A stretch of DNA of 64,000 bases from Ceratotherium simum simum (GCF_000283155.1 NW_004454180.1:21491689-21555688), one strand, 5' to 3'. Positions 13,361 through 26,775 are shown, counted from the first letter of the stretch. The notes: generated by a model not told the origin, from the letters alone. Numbers and translations are program-made.

Positions 13361-15969
13361 ATAAATGATTTGTCTATTTTTCTGGACACAGATAAGTTAA
13401 ACTTAGTACTGCCCATGAGCATCATCTGATGGGGAGAAAAAAAATCTTCAATACAGTATCTTTCTGAATGAAAAAGTCTAGGACAGGAAAAACTTTATAT
13501 TTAAAGTAGCTCTTCACAGACAATTGTGCCTTAATCCCCACTGGGAAAATAAAGGAGATGAGTGTAGCACTGCTTTACATTGAAGTAAGAAATATTGGAA
13601 GGAGAGAAAGCTAGAAGAACTAAAGAATTTACAAAAAAAAAGTGTCCATGAATGAATCTGAATATTAAGTGTTTAATTTCAAAGAGGAAACTTGAAATAG
13701 CAAGAACTAGAAAATAAAATAATTTAATTTGAAGGAAGAGGTGACTATGATGAGTATGATAAAGAGCATAAACAACGAGCTTCAATTATAAAGAATTCAA
13801 AGCATAAGTAATGTAAAACTACAAAAAAGTAGGCATAAAAGACAATAATGATGACAATAATGACAATAGGAGGGTATGACTTTACAATATAGATAGGCAT
13901 ATAATTAGGTTATAGTCTAGTGACATTTGTTTAAGCCTTCCTAAGAGATTGTCTTAAATTTTTTCATTTCCCATGCTGGTTCATATCATAGTGATTGATG
14001 GTTTGAGAGACTCTAAGCAGTCTCCCTTACACATATGTCCAAACTCTAATCATTCCAAAGAAATACCACTCTTTATCTTCACTTTTGAACTATCAACCTG
14101 TGAGTTTTCCATTTATTTGCCTTTGATTTATTAATATTGCTTTTAGGATTATTGGAAAGAACACTAAAATAAATCAGAAAATTTGCATTTCTTATTCTGT
14201 TAAAACTTGTTTCAGTCATATGCTATAACTGAAATTTGAGCAGTTTCAGGATTAGCCAGAGAAGAAGAGTGGTAATTTGGAAATGGTTACAAGTTATGGA
14301 CAGGCTATGAGTTATGACAGAAGCAAAGACCTGAGTTACAGGCTCGCATTGGAGATAAATTACAACCAGCAGATTGGCATACTTGCAAATACGTTTCCAC
14401 TTTACACAATGCTCTATATTTTTTCCAAGCATGGGAAGTGCTGACAGTTGTTAATATCCTGTAAATACCTCTAACCAGATGTGCCCTGCTAATGTATCGT
14501 TCTCTCCCTCAGATCTCCAGAGAAACATTTTATGAAAGTCTCCCCTCTGCCTCCTTCTAGATCAGGTACTCTCCAATGTTCTACCTTCCAAATCCATCTG
14601 TTCTATCTCATATATCCTCATCTGCAGACCTTTTGCACAAGCCCTTTCTTCCTGAGCCCACCTTCCCTTGGGAGGTGGACTTTATTTCTCCTTTGTACGG
14701 AGCCTCCAAGCTCAGGACAGCTTCCACATTTCCATTCTTATATCCCGTCGGAATTCTAGATCAGAAATTAACCTCACCCTCTTGAGGACAATAGTCCAGT
14801 CTCCTACAACTCAGTTAATGTTCCAAGTAACTGGCAGACCGCAGGGTGTCAGGAAACTGGAGAACAGTGTGAATCTGAAAGGAACACGGAGATATCCAGT
14901 CTCAGGAACACTACAGCTCAGTGACAAAACATTCGGTTCCCAAAAAGATAAATAGAAAAGCAGATAGATATACTACCACTGAAGAATGAGACAGAAGTCT
15001 AGCTAGGGGAAGGAGCCCAGGGAGGCTGGCATAAGACCAGGGTAGTAACTCCCACAGAGAAACAGATCAATGCCCCGTTTACTTGGGACTTGGATGTCTA
15101 GAACAGAGTGCTTCCAGCAGCAACAATGGAATCTTAGTTCTGTCCTGTAGGCTGCAATGTCTGGTTATGACACCAGAAAAAACGATTTTAGAAATTATGA
15201 AGCAATATAAAGACGGAACAGAAGTGCTTTTTAATGTATCATTATCATTGATGTGTGCAGAAGATGTTTAAAATTTGTGCATGCTTTTAACATTTATAAA
15301 CCAAGAACTGACTTGTGCCAAACCCAGTAGAAAGAAAATTTTCTTTTTTCTTTGTCGTGAGCAGATCTGAGAATTGGAAGTTTGGATTATTTAAACAATA
15401 ATTGCTCTATATTCTAAGCTGGAAATGTGGAATTCCACCATTCTGAGAAGCAATCATCTCCGTTCCTCCACTGTATTAATGATCAGAGTGCTGAATAGCC
15501 TATTGGCATCTTGCATCACACCCACCCACTTGTATGTTCTTCCCTATGTCACAAGGTTGCAAGGGTCGACATTGCATTTTCTTGATTCACTGACATGAGG
15601 TTCCAGTCTGTTTCTCTCTCTCAAGCATTTCCCAAGAAGGAAAGTGGAAGCTGTGATTTCTCTGGCAGCAGAGGGCAGGCTCACAGATCTAGCCTCACTG
15701 CTCCAGAGTTCCAGCCAGCTGAGGACAGGGTGGAGGCTGCCTGAGACTCCTGGACCTCAGCCTTTCCATCCGGTTTGTAAGTAAATTATTTCCAGCCTTA
15801 AATCCCTTTCCTTCCCTTCCCTTCCCAACTAGAAGCAGAGGAGCTTTCATAGGAAGGCAGGTCTGAGAAACATGTCCCCTCCTAACTTTCCTTGAATCAT
15901 ATCCCTACACCTATTTTTAATTTTTTAAACTAAATTTTCCATATATTGGAAACACTAATAGTGAGATTG
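13361..15969. other. Unassigned non-coding DNA
   Basis: No supported gene. At 14530-14955 three plus ORFs overlap in a pyrimidine-rich stretch that may be an old L2 piece. A short (CCCTT)n-like pyrimidine tract lies at 15807-15826. The part around 15590-15780 is less AT-rich and may be single copy. Confidence 0.4.
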
Positions 15970-16020
15970 ACCTATCTATCTATCTATCTATCCATCCATC
16001 CATCCACCATCGATCTATCT
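15970..16020. repeat. Compound tetranucleotide microsatellite (CTAT)n(CCAT)n
   Basis: A run of 'ctat' units passes directly into 'ccat' units, followed by a degenerate 'cgatctatct'. The switch from one unit to a one-base variant indicates slippage after a point mutation. Confidence 0.9.
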
Positions 16021-17004
16021 CATTATTGATGACTCTAATATATGGGAATATATATGTACTCTCATATATGTGTTCATATTTATTTCCAGGTTTTTTTCTT
16101 TAAAAATAACTCGGGATTTTAGATGACCTCTTAATGTATAACTGCTAGTAACATTTTAGCTCCTAATGTCAGAAGGAAGAGCGTGCATATTTGGGTTCAC
16201 CTATGTGACAATCGTAATTTTGAAATATGCCTTTTTCAATCTCTTTTCAATCTTTACATTTTCAGTGTAAATTTTCTAAACAGTATTTCTCCCTTCTTAT
16301 TTTTTTCTAATAACTTTGGACAATTAAAACTTTGACAAACTTGTAAATTAGCAGTCTTATGATCCGCAATAATTTTACTACAACCCTGTAGACCTTAATG
16401 ATTTCATAACAATTCCCAGTTTCCATACAAAGGTTAGTTTATTGATTTAGAATTTAATTGATAAGGCAAAATACTAAGAACTCTGAATTATATTATTTAT
16501 TCTATGTCTGGGTACAATTGATTCCTCTAGTTTATGTGAAAAATAATACAAAAGGCAAGAAATAGTTACGGTAAGACTGCTGAAGTGGAAAGAGAATATA
16601 TAGGGGACATAAGAAGAGACACCAATGACTTAACCTGATGTAGTTATTGAGACTGTATTACATGCTAATATAAATCTTTCATGTTTTTGTCAAGCCAAAA
16701 TTAAGAAAAAATAACTCTCAAATAAAATGAAACCTTCTTCAAGAGATAGAAAAATATTTTCCATGAGCAATTGTGAGTATAATTTTATCATATTAATCTT
16801 AGAATAGGCATATTGTGTAATATTAAACAATTACTTCAACAATAGTTTGACACAATCTTCAACCTTCTGTTCCTGCACTGACTCTCAAGAAAGCTTGACA
16901 CCATTTGATGTTTAGGGGGCTCAGTTGCTTGTTCTCAATTAAGTGTTCCTTATTACCATTGACTAATTGTTAGAACCCTTCCTTACTTTTGACCTGGGTT
17001 TTTT
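16021..17004. other. Unassigned AT-rich DNA
   Basis: No recognisable gene or repeat. Confidence 0.4.
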
Positions 17005-17213
17005 AACACCTGGCGCTTTGTCATTTGGGGCTGGAGAATTCTTTGTTGTGGGCTGTCCTGCACACTGTAGGAAGTTTAGCACCATCCCTGGCCTCTACTC
17101 ACTTGATCTAGATGGCAATTGCATGCCCCACACCCTGTTTTGATAAGCAGACTGTCTCCAGATCCTGTCAAATGTCCCTAAGGGTAAAATTTACTCGTGG
17201 TTGAGAACCACTG
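17005..17213 (-). repeat. MER20 DNA transposon (hAT-Charlie, non-autonomous)
   Basis: The plus strand carries 'ttctttgttgtgggctgtcc', 'aggaagtttagcaccatccc', 'tggcctctactcacttgatc' and ends 'gtggttgagaaccactg', which is the reverse of the MER20 start 'cagtggttctcaac'. About 209 bp, close to the known full length of about 219 bp, so nearly complete. MER20 elements have been reported as regulatory sequences in endometrial cells of placental mammals; nothing in this copy shows activity. Confidence 0.8.
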
Positions 17214-19511
17214 CTTTTGACTATTGTCTCATATCACAGACTCAGCCACTCCAGCTATATGGATACATTTAATACAGAACTGTACATTCTTTGCATATTC
17301 ATACCCAACACAGTCTCTGATACTTCAGTCTGGTAGAGATCATTGGCTAACATTGAACCTTCTCTTTAGAAGACTCTGACGTTTTTTTTTAATGTCTGTA
17401 TTCTATTAGCATTTTATCTAATTAGGATCAGAAGGGAGGAATCATTTGACAAAGGAAGAGTAACAACATATTTTAAAAGATGGGGCTTTTGTCAAACTTC
17501 CTTGTTTTTTCTAGACTACTGTGATAATTTAAAGGTAAATATTAACCCAAATATATGAAGCTGATAAACATTCAAATGTATTGCATTCATCAATGTCATC
17601 TTCATGACAGCATTCACATGAATGAGATTTTCTTGCATTTGAATCATTTTTCAGGGTCAATCACTGAATTCATCTCCAAAAGTACAAAAGTACAAAAATA
17701 GAAAAGTACTTTGTTGCCTAGAAGAAAAAGGCTCAAAAGTCTGTATTTCACCCCACTCTGTAATTGCTACTTACCTTTAAACCAATAATTCACTTAACAA
17801 TTTTATCCTTCACTCTCTAGATATGAAATAAGGTTTCAATATTTGCTTTTCATCTGAGAAATATTTTGAGGATTCTGTGAATGACTCAGAAATATCTTGC
17901 AATTCTCAAGTCTATGAGACCTGACCATAAGAGTAAGTTATACCTTACTAGACATCAAACATTTAATTTTAAGAAAACTATGACCAAGGCAAAGTTGCTG
18001 GTAGCATGCAATTTTTTTAGAGAGGTGTAAAGTCCCTGGCCTTTTGGCAAAACATTCAGTACACTGAGTTTTCTCCCCAGTTTTTCTACTATATACATGA
18101 CAACTTATAGTGGCATCTGCAAGTTATATTATTTCCAGTTCACTTGGCCCTGTATGTTTTATTAAATTTAGTTTCCATTGTAACATCTTATATTTATATC
18201 ACAATTGGTGATATTTTGTATAAAAAAATCATTGTACTATCCTTGTTTCTAATACTGCCATTCCACACATCCTTGAGTTGCTACAATTCGTTCTCTGCTT
18301 CAGTCATCCAGTAAACTTTTATTGAGCCAATACTCCGAAGTAAGATCTTTGCAAAGGTGAAAAAATATACTGACATGGTATCTAACCTAAAATTAATAAA
18401 TCCTTCAAAATACGGAGAAATCCACGTATTTATGTATGTTTCAATCACAGTAGCATGTGTTTTAAGTAATAATTGTGAAAAAGGTTGAATAAGTGGTATA
18501 ATTTATGTTGAAGGACCCTAGAGAACTCAGCTCTGGAACTTTCCTTCACTGTTAATATGCTTAGCATTCCATGAGAGATGATCAAGAGGATATTCACAAT
18601 GCTATTTTTAAGAAACTAATTTCATTATAAGGCAAGAAATTTTCACATGTATTCAAACCCTGCTTGTTAACATTTTCCTACATACACCTTTCAAATTTAG
18701 ATTGCCCTAGTGTTACTCAAACCACTGTAAGCTAAAATGCAATTTGAGTTCCATTAATTTAGTTTCATAAAAACAACTATCTTCTATAAAAGTGAATTTG
18801 GGAAATTTTCATAAGCATATATTATTAAATGTTTAGCCAATGTTAATTTGATAAAAAATTACTTTCTCTATTACCTTTTTTCTATGGGGCTCCCATCTGG
18901 AGTTTGATCACTACAATAGGTTTTCTTCTCCTTTAAGATGAAGAAGGATATATGCAGAAATGAAACTGAAATAATGTACTTTCTCCCTTCTAAACAATTC
19001 CCTGCACCCTCTTAGGCATACACACATTTCTGCTGGTGTCACAGGAATTGCTAATTTTGACATAATGTATAAAGCAGAAACAAGAGACAGCCAGGGCAGA
19101 AATATAAGGAAATGATAAGATTAGAGAAAGTCAGAGAGGCCTAACATTAGGGTGAACAGATAATTTATCATCCCAAGTGGTCACTTTAGAAACTGAAAAA
19201 GGATGCTATTAATAATTACACTAGTACAATAGGCATAAAACCCACAGACAAACACCTTCTTCATTGCCATTGACTATGAGAGTTTAATGCAAGACATTTT
19301 GGGGATTTGCTTGGGATTTGGTAGGGTTTGCAATTTTTACAATATTCTACAGATTTAAAGCTTGTTTTGGCATATTGTTTTCTGGTAAGTAATCATCTCT
19401 TTGGCCTAATGTTGATTATTTGCCACTGGTGTTCAAATGGCTTCCCAATATCATATAGTTTTCCACATTTGATGGTTCAATAATCATCCTAATTAAAATG
19501 TAATACCTGGA
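17214..19511. other. Unassigned AT-rich DNA
   Basis: No gene seen. A short L2-end-like phrase ('cagtaaacttttattgagcc') occurs near 18308-18330 on the plus strand, suggesting a minus-oriented L2 3' remnant; the rest is unassigned. Confidence 0.4.
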
Positions 19512-19512
19512 A

Positions 19513-19552
<40 letters not shown>

Positions 19553-19562
19553 ACACACACAC
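19512..19562. repeat. (CA)n dinucleotide microsatellite
   Basis: About 24 CA units with a single 'ata' interruption near 19549. On the minus strand it encodes the poly-Val/Cys stretch of a chance ORF (19416-19643). Length makes it a likely polymorphic marker. Confidence 0.95.
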
Positions 19563-20089
19563 CATCCATATTTCTAGGATCATATGCCAAATAAGGGAAA
19601 TGATACTATTTATCTCAACTTTAATCTTCTTTCTCACTAGCACAATTGATATCCCGTGATAGAAATTATTTGCTTAATGACAGATTAGATTTAAAGCACA
19701 AATCTGCTCACTAACCCAGCTATCTCTAGAGCTTACAATACTCCCAGGAGTGGAGAAATCAGTTTTGAAAGTGACTGACTTCTCACTTAAAGTTATGCAA
19801 ACTGAGAAATTAGTGATTTGAGCAAAAATATATTGCACATTACTTGACAATATTTTTTAAAAATCACATCCCGATGATGTGTAAGATTTCTTTGTACAGC
19901 CTCTCATACGTGTCTTCTCCATCTCCAAATTCTTCTCTCATCCCCAAAATGTATCCTTTTGGATTATTGTGTGACTCTTTAGTCTCTTTGTTGATCTCCT
20001 TCCCTGTAATCTCACACTCTTCAAATTCACCCTTGATCTTTTTATCATAGATAAAATATAGATTTAATCATGCCACCCCCATGTGAGCA

Positions 20090-20525
20090 ATTCAAAACCC
20101 CTCATTGTCAATGGGGAGGGAGTTATCCAAACTACCTGGAGTAACACGCCAAGGACCCCGTGTGTCTTGGCATCTCTCATTTGTCATACCTTTCCATGCC
20201 TTTGTTCATGCTGTTCCCTCTTACTTAAATTCCTTTCTCTTTTTTTCCAACTGGACAGCATCTGCTAATTTTGTAAAATTCAGTTCAAATTGACTTCTCC
20301 AAGTGATGTTTTCTGATCTCCTTCATCCCATTAAATTTAATCACCAATTCCTTTTTTATTCAACTGACCGTGTACACATTTCTAAGATATATTACTTAGA
20401 CTATTTTATTTCGCACAAGTATCTGAAGATCGGTAGATATATTTTCATTTTCATTTTCCAGCACCTAACAAAACACCTGATAAAAGATAAGCATTAAATA
20501 AATTCTGTTTTACACATGAATAAAT
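20090..20525 (+). repeat. L2 LINE, 3' portion
   Basis: Pyrimidine-rich with L2 3' phrases in order: 'tttccatgcctttgttcatg', 'gttccctcttacttaaattc', 'ttcagttcaaattgacttct', 'ttctgatctccttcatccca', and at the end 'cagcacctaacaaaacacct' with 'gcattaaataaattctg'. The overlapping ORFs here belong to the decayed repeat. Confidence 0.65.
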
Positions 20526-21399
20526 GAGTTACCATAGATAATTAATAAAGCTTTTCCTAGTTCTAAAAATTCTATGATTTTAGGTATTTGGATGATAAAA
20601 CCATCCTTGATATGGCAGCTAAATTAACTACCTCTCCCTTCCACTCTCAGTTCACTATGTGCCAGCCTACTTTAGGCCAGTTAAGAAAGTGAAATTCTAG
20701 GTTGATCCTCTCAAGGTCTTTGGAATAAGTCAGTATAGTACTTTACATGGGAAGACGTTATCTACCCTTTTCTCTAAACCTGAATATCACATGTACCACA
20801 TGACTGATGAAGCTCAAAGAGTGGACCCTTGGAGTAAAACCATCAAAAGCAGAGAGATGCATTGCACTTTTTCAGCAGATGATTTGAGCTATCTCTCAAA
20901 ATGTCCTAGGCCATACTATAGAGCTTTACAATAAAACCTCGAATGTTACAGAATGTTATGCATCAGATCTTAGAAAGAGTTTTCTGGGATAAATGAATAT
21001 CTTTTTCATCTCTTTTGGAAAGTTGTTTCAATTAGCTTTAAAATACAAAACAAATGAAAACTTGAATGCCAATAATCCTAGATGTTTGCAAAGACTATCT
21101 GAAAATGCTAATAGGAAGGGTGGCTTATTTTAATTATTTCCTTTTCTATTTAGAATTGAAATGAAGCTAAATTTATATGATTTGTGGCTCAGATCTTAGT
21201 TGTATGTGTGTTCTCTTCTTCCCCATCCACATTTTCATGTCTAACTATCTCCCCCCTTGTTTCTACCTGTCACTGTCCTTTATTTTGTCTTTCTTTGGTT
21301 TTCCTTCCTTTTTCTGCATTGCCCATACCCTCTCCATTCTCTTTATTCTAGTTTTCATGGAGATTTAATTACTCTTTTTCCTTATATTTGTAAGAGTAG
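20526..21399. other. Unassigned AT-rich DNA
   Basis: No gene or clear repeat seen. Confidence 0.4.
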
Positions 21400-22530
21400 A
21401 TTGCAAAGAATCTGGTGATTATTTTATAAATAAATTTAGGTAGCATTTTGTTTTTAAGCCATTTATACTTAGTGTAATTACTAATGTACTTAAGTTTAAA
21501 TCGCCACCTTGCTCTTTGTTTTATATTTGTTCTATTTGTACTATAACATTTTCAGTTCTTTAAGATATTTTGATTATTTCTTTTTCTCCTCTGTTAACCT
21601 TCTCATTACTCATTCCTTTAGAATTTTATACTAGTATCATAGAAACTACAACATACGTCATCAACTATTTAGTCTATCATAAATGAATACTTTTATGAAT
21701 TTCTTAACATTTCAGATTTATTCAATGCCTCTTACCATTTGTTACTATTGCTATATATTTTAGTCATATTTATTTTTTAAACCAAATGAGTTATTATTAT
21801 TAGTAATGTGTAAATTCAATATTCATTTAGATTTCTTCAAATTTTTCTCTTTCCTTTGTCACTATTCCTCATATATCATCAAGCTCCCATCTTGGATCAT
21901 TTTCTTTCTGTCTGAAAATCACTCTTTAGCACTTTCTCTGGTTTTGACCTGTGGAAAATGAATTCTCTCAGTTTTTGTTTGTCTAAAAATATCTTTTTGT
22001 CTCCATTTTTAAAGAATATTTTCACTTGGTGTACATTTAGAGGTTGACAGTGATGTTCTATAATTTGTTTTTGGGGTAGATCTGTTTTTAGTTTCCTTTA
22101 ACACCTTAGGTTTTAGCACTCTGGAGGTTTCAGCTGAAAGCCTAGGGTCTTTACCAGCAGCTCTCTTCCTCAAAGGACTCTGAACTCAAAATATTTTCCA
22201 AGGTCTGTGACATAATCTATAACTCTGCTTACATTCTCAGCTTTCAAGCTTCCATTTTCTTTGCAACTTCTCAGACTCCCAATTTCTCAAGAGTAAATGC
22301 TATACCAAATGTTAGAGTCTCTTTTCTGGGCCTCCCTAATTTCTTGGATCCTGGCCCCATCAATTCCTGACTGCCTTGGAGCTTCCTAGATTCTTCAAAC
22401 AATTGTTTTTCTTTCTCTTATTTTATTTTTTTCCAAACTTTTCTGGTTAACTTTACAGAAAAGCTGTTCAGAAACAAGTTATTCCATGGTTGTCAGTCAC
22501 ACCGGGTGACAGCAGAAATCTTCTCAAACA
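21400..22530 (-). repeat. Old L1 fragment (L1M/HAL1-like)
   Basis: The plus strand reads as the antisense of an old L1: 'aattctctcagtttttgttt', 'gtctaaaaatatctttttgt', 'gaggttgacagtgatgttct', preceded by T-rich text typical of these antisense copies. Boundaries are soft and the subfamily is not certain. Confidence 0.55.
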
Positions 22531-23104
22531 TCTTGTTGTGTCTAGCTTTTACTTATTGTACTCAAAGATTTTTTTCCCCTTTTTTCGTTAATGGGTAGCA
22601 ATAACTCTATTAGCCTTTGTTGGCATATGAAATATAATACCTTCAAGACTTAACTGATTCCATCACCCAATCTCCATGTGAAATTTTATAAAAAATTATT
22701 CACTTTTAAATAATAATATTCATATATTGTTTAATTTTCACAAGCATTAAAAATGGAGTTTGGTTCACCCAGGCAATTAATTATTTTGTATATGTCATTT
22801 AAAGATCTGTCTTTCTTTTTGCTTAAACACATATCACAGATATAAAATTTTAAAATAATGTTTGGAACAATTATTATTATTATGACATTGATTAATATTA
22901 TTCTCTATTTTCTCATAAATTCTTCTACCTTCTTTTCTCTTTACTATTGTTTCATACCTAATTACTACTTGTGCCCCCCAAACTTAGAAAACATGATGAA
23001 TATTTAAATTTAGGGTATAATAAGATATCCCATTGCTAACTGAATTTAATACTATTTTTCTGAATCATGAAAGAGGAAACCACAAATTTATACATATTTT
23101 TCAG

Positions 23105-23365
23105 ACTGACTATTCAATGCTAGTTAGATGTTGTGCAAAGCACAGAAGTTAAAAAGATGCACAGCAAATGCTCTTTGTTCTTATAGAACGTGCTATTTTC
23201 CATCTCTTATGTTACAGTCTCTTTGGGAAGGTAATGTGCTGTTTTTACCTCAAGAAAAATTATTGAGCCTGTCAATCACTGTGCTGCATGCTGTGGAAAC
23301 AACAAGGAGACAATTATCACTACACTTGACCTCTTGGAACTTGTAATCAAAGGTGGAAGGGAGAT
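23105..23365 (-). repeat. L2 3' remnants, two in tandem (low confidence)
   Basis: Two successive blocks (about 23105-23200 and 23255-23365) each run from a 'tattgagcctgtcaatcact'-type phrase, through 'gtgctgcatgctgtggaaac', to a 'cttggaacttgtaatcaaag'-type phrase. This is the order expected for the reverse of an L2 3' end. Confidence 0.45.
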
Positions 23366-23619
23366 ATCATTTATTTTATATCTTGCTTTCTTAAGATATG
23401 AAATCAAAATTAAATACAGTTTAGTGGAATCATATCTTTACTTAACATTGAGCAAATATTATTTAATCAATGGGCTTTTCCAAATAAAATGAAATCCAGA
23501 GATCAAATAGTCAATCTTTTCATTTTAGTAGATATAACCTGGAGGTAAGACTAGGTATGTTGCGGAAGATATAAAGCTGTTAGCACACTTCTCATATTAA
23601 CCATCTGTTTTTAGTGAGG

Positions 23620-24235
23620 ATCTCCTCTCAGATCTCACTAGTCTCTTTCATTTTTCACTACAACATGCTCTCCAAAAGAAAACAAAACAAAATAAACTAT
23701 CACATCAGCTGTACCTCTGCAAATGTATGCTACATGTACTGGCACCTAAAGGACAAAAATTTATGCACAAGATACTATTTCAGCCTTCTAATAGAAATCT
23801 ACCTGAAAACAACCGAGATGTCCATGAGCATTAGTCATTAAAACAAAAGTTACATAAATTATGACAGCAATCATAAAATGGAATACTCTTCAACTATTGA
23901 AAGGGGTGAGGCAGAACTGAAAGTAACACTTAGAAAAGAAATGCAAGTTAAGCTTGAGTGGACAAAAAGTCAATTAAATAACAAAGTGTGAGATATCCTC
24001 TCATTTGTGGAAAAAATATATGAATAAACAGACTTGCACATGCACACACATATGTATATAGACGTATATTCATGAACAATGTACGGCACTTTGTATAACA
24101 GTTTGGTGATACTGGTAATATCTATGCAGTGAGAATGAGGCCTGGAATGGGTGGGAGAATTATTTTTCTTTCTATATACTTTTTACTGTTTATAATATAT
24201 CTAAAGTGCATTTTAAAATTAAACAAATTTCAGGA
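23620..24235 (+). repeat. Old L1 3' region
   Basis: The order matches an L1 ORF2 end and 3' UTR: 'gagatgtccatgagcattag', 'aatggaatactcttcaacta', 'attgaaaggggtgaggcaga', 'atcctctcatttgtggaaaa', then a 'ggaatgggtgggagaattat' stretch and 'atactttttactgtttataa'. Heavily mutated; the 75-codon ORF at 23614-23841 is incidental. Confidence 0.6.
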
Positions 24236-25470
24236 GTGGGTGTGGGGAAAGATAACATCACCTGTTTAGACTTAATCTAAATAACACAAAAACCCACTAA
24301 AATATATATGAAATTCCTTAATTACAATGTGAAGAAATAGAAGGAAAAAGAGATTAACATTCCATTGATATTCTAGACTTTGATTCACACACCAGTTTAT
24401 TTAGGATGTTTAACATTAGAAAAGATGCACAGAAACACTGTATTTTAAGTTTGCTAAGCCACTGAGTTTACTGCTATGCTTCTACTGGTATTTAAATCAA
24501 AATTAAATAGCCATGCTCATGGATAGGGGTTTTGAAATAGTACTTTAGTTTTATGACTTTATTTTACTTATGTTAGTAACTGTGACCAATCTCTACTCTT
24601 TCTGGTAGAAAGGTACACATCAATCACCAAAAATAAGGCTTATGCTCTAAATTGAGCTATTTTGGTTTTTCTTTTTAAGTTGAAGTAAAATGACAACTTC
24701 CTCCCACTATCCTTATGATCAACAGAGCACATTTCCATATGTTTAGGCTTGGCAAGAGCCAAATTATAGGTGGGAACCCTGAAGACGTCAGAGCCAAGGA
24801 GACAATAACATCTCAATACGATGACTTTGATATCAGCGGCTTTGAGGGATAACCGAATGAGCTAGTCCCATGTAGTGCCTAATCTCCAGTTGCCACAGAA
24901 CACTATACAATCAAAAATTTCGTATGTCAGAAGGCTTGACCACAAAGTCTTAGCAGAGAAGAGCTGATGTGGTGTCTTCTTTGAGGATAAACACCTTATC
25001 TACCTGTATGAGATCAGTTTGATTTTTTGTTGCTGTTGTTGTTTTTAAGAACAGACTATCTTGAGAACAAATCAAAGCACCATTCTACCATAGTCTGCAT
25101 TGAAACTAAAATTTAATTTACCTTCGAATTTATTTTCTTATAATACTGTTTATTATTCCTCCTTTTTTTTCCCTAGAAATATTTCCCTTTCTCTCCAGCC
25201 AGATTTTAGCTTGGCTCTGCATTTCTGGTATCACTTATACTTTTTAAAACAGGTCCTAGTATGTCAACAAGGTATTGATTACAAGGTTAGCACAGAAAAT
25301 CTACAAATTAGAAGTGTGCTGTGCACTGTGATAGTGTGTTAATATATAGATACATTACAGAGGTGGAAGGTCATTAGGAAAATATATTAGCTGTAGACAA
25401 GTGAATTGCACCATTAATCATGATGTATAATTGTCAGTAAATCTCTCAATGTCGAAATGTTTTTACCTCC
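24236..25470. other. Unassigned AT-rich DNA
   Basis: No gene seen. The 80-codon plus ORF at 25100-25342 has a hydrophobic middle but no family match and no coding context. Confidence 0.4.
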
Positions 25471-25474
25471 ATCT

Positions 25475-25560
25475 ATTATTCATTCATTCACTGATTTGTT
25501 TCTTCATTCAACTAATAATGAGTGAGTTCTTCCATGGGTTAGGCACTGGGTGGGGCATTT
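25475..25560 (-). repeat. L2 3'-end remnant
   Basis: 'attcattcattcactgattt' followed by 'ggttaggcactgggtggggc' is the reverse of the common L2 3' end (tgcctggcac... aatgaatgaat). Confidence 0.5.
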
Positions 25561-25638
25561 GTCTTTTCAACTCTTGTTTGTTGATAGTTTTGTAGGATAT
25601 TTTCTACCTGTATATGAACCCTAAAGTGTATTAATTTT

Positions 25639-25887
25639 TTTTTTTTCTTTTGGTGAGGAAGCTTAGCCCTGAGCTAACATCTGTTCCCAATCCTCCCCTT
25701 TTAACTGAGGAAGATCCGCCCTGGGCTAACATCCGCGCTCATCTTCTGCTGCTTTATATGTGGGATGCCTGCCACAGCAGGGCTTGATAAGCGGTGTGTA
25801 GGTCTGCACCCAGATTCCAAAACTCTGAACCCTGGACCGCTGAAGTGGAGCGCGTTAACTTAACCACTACGCCACTGGGCTGACCCA
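25639..25887 (-). repeat. ERE SINE, full length
   Basis: T-rich tail, two 'gagctaacat/gggctaacat' modules, 'tatatgtgggatgcctgcca', then 'gcgttaacttaaccactacg' (reverse A-box) and 'gggctgaccc' at the 5' end. A long target-site duplication flanks it: 'taaagtgtattaattttt' at 25622-25639 and 'taaaatgtattaatttta' at 25888-25905. The one-base overlap with the tail is ambiguous. Confidence 0.9.
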
Positions 25888-25905
25888 TAAAATGTATTAA
25901 TTTTA

Positions 25906-26469
25906 ATAGAAGAAAAATCCATATAATCCTGGAAAATATTCACAGTATGTGGCCATTGAAGGTTTGTTTGTCTGTTTTTAAGGTATGGTATACATTATTT
26001 TTTAACTTGGAAAATCTTTACATAGTTAACAAATAACTAGAGATAGAATTTCTGGATAGGATTGCTGTAGTGCACAGCACTATGTTAGAGGCAAAATTGT
26101 TTTCTGGAAACAGAAGAAGGACAGTGTGATCCAATGCATGACAATATTTCATATTTGGATGTGATTCTTTTCCACCTTCATCCCCTTCCAAGGAGTTACT
26201 TGGCTCAGATATCAGCAAGTTTACAACTTAAGAAACAATATATTTACTATTATTTTGCATTCATTCCATTTGAAATAGCAAGACAGCACCAGATAAAGGC
26301 ACAAATGATGTTGAATATTGTGATAATTTTATTAACTATCTTGTTTTTGAATATTCCATTATTATGTTATCCTCTCTGATATGAAGATAGTCTTTTTTAG
26401 TTTATAACTCTCTATTTCCTCATGATGAAAAGCTATTTTCCCTTCATATCTGTGTGATTCACACTCTCA
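25906..26469. other. Unassigned AT-rich DNA
   Basis: No gene seen; overlapping ORFs on both strands at 26018-26379 look like chance. Confidence 0.4.
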
Positions 26470-26775
26470 TCTTCTTCAGGGGTGTGTTCCAATATCACCT
26501 TATCAGTGAGGCTTTGCTTGGCCATCCTATCTAAATGGCATTCATACTAAAATGTTGCTCCTGTTTTATTATTCTCCATAATATATATTTCCATCTAAAA
26601 TACTATGTTAACTGTTATTCATTGTCTACCTCCACTGGAATATTAACTCAATGAAATCGGAGACCTGTGTCTCTCCTGTTCAAGTCTGTGTGTAGCAATA
26701 GGACTGTGCCTGGCAAATAGTAGACACTCAATAAACATTTGTAGAATGATTGAGTGAATAGACACATTTTGAATG
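26470..26775 (+). repeat. L2 LINE, 3' end
   Basis: Good match in order: 'gaggctttgcttggccatcc', 'tgctcctgttttattattct', 'tacctccactggaatattaa', 'gactgtgcctggcaaatagt', 'acactcaataaacatttgta' and 'gaatgattgagtgaat'. Confidence 0.8.

Noticed and set aside
15970..16020. Short-unit direct repeats considered as a CRISPR-like array
   Set aside because: Units are four bases with no spacers; the host is a mammal and this is a microsatellite.
19416..19643. 75-codon minus ORF with a Val/Cys repeat
   Set aside because: The repeat is the translated (CA)n microsatellite.
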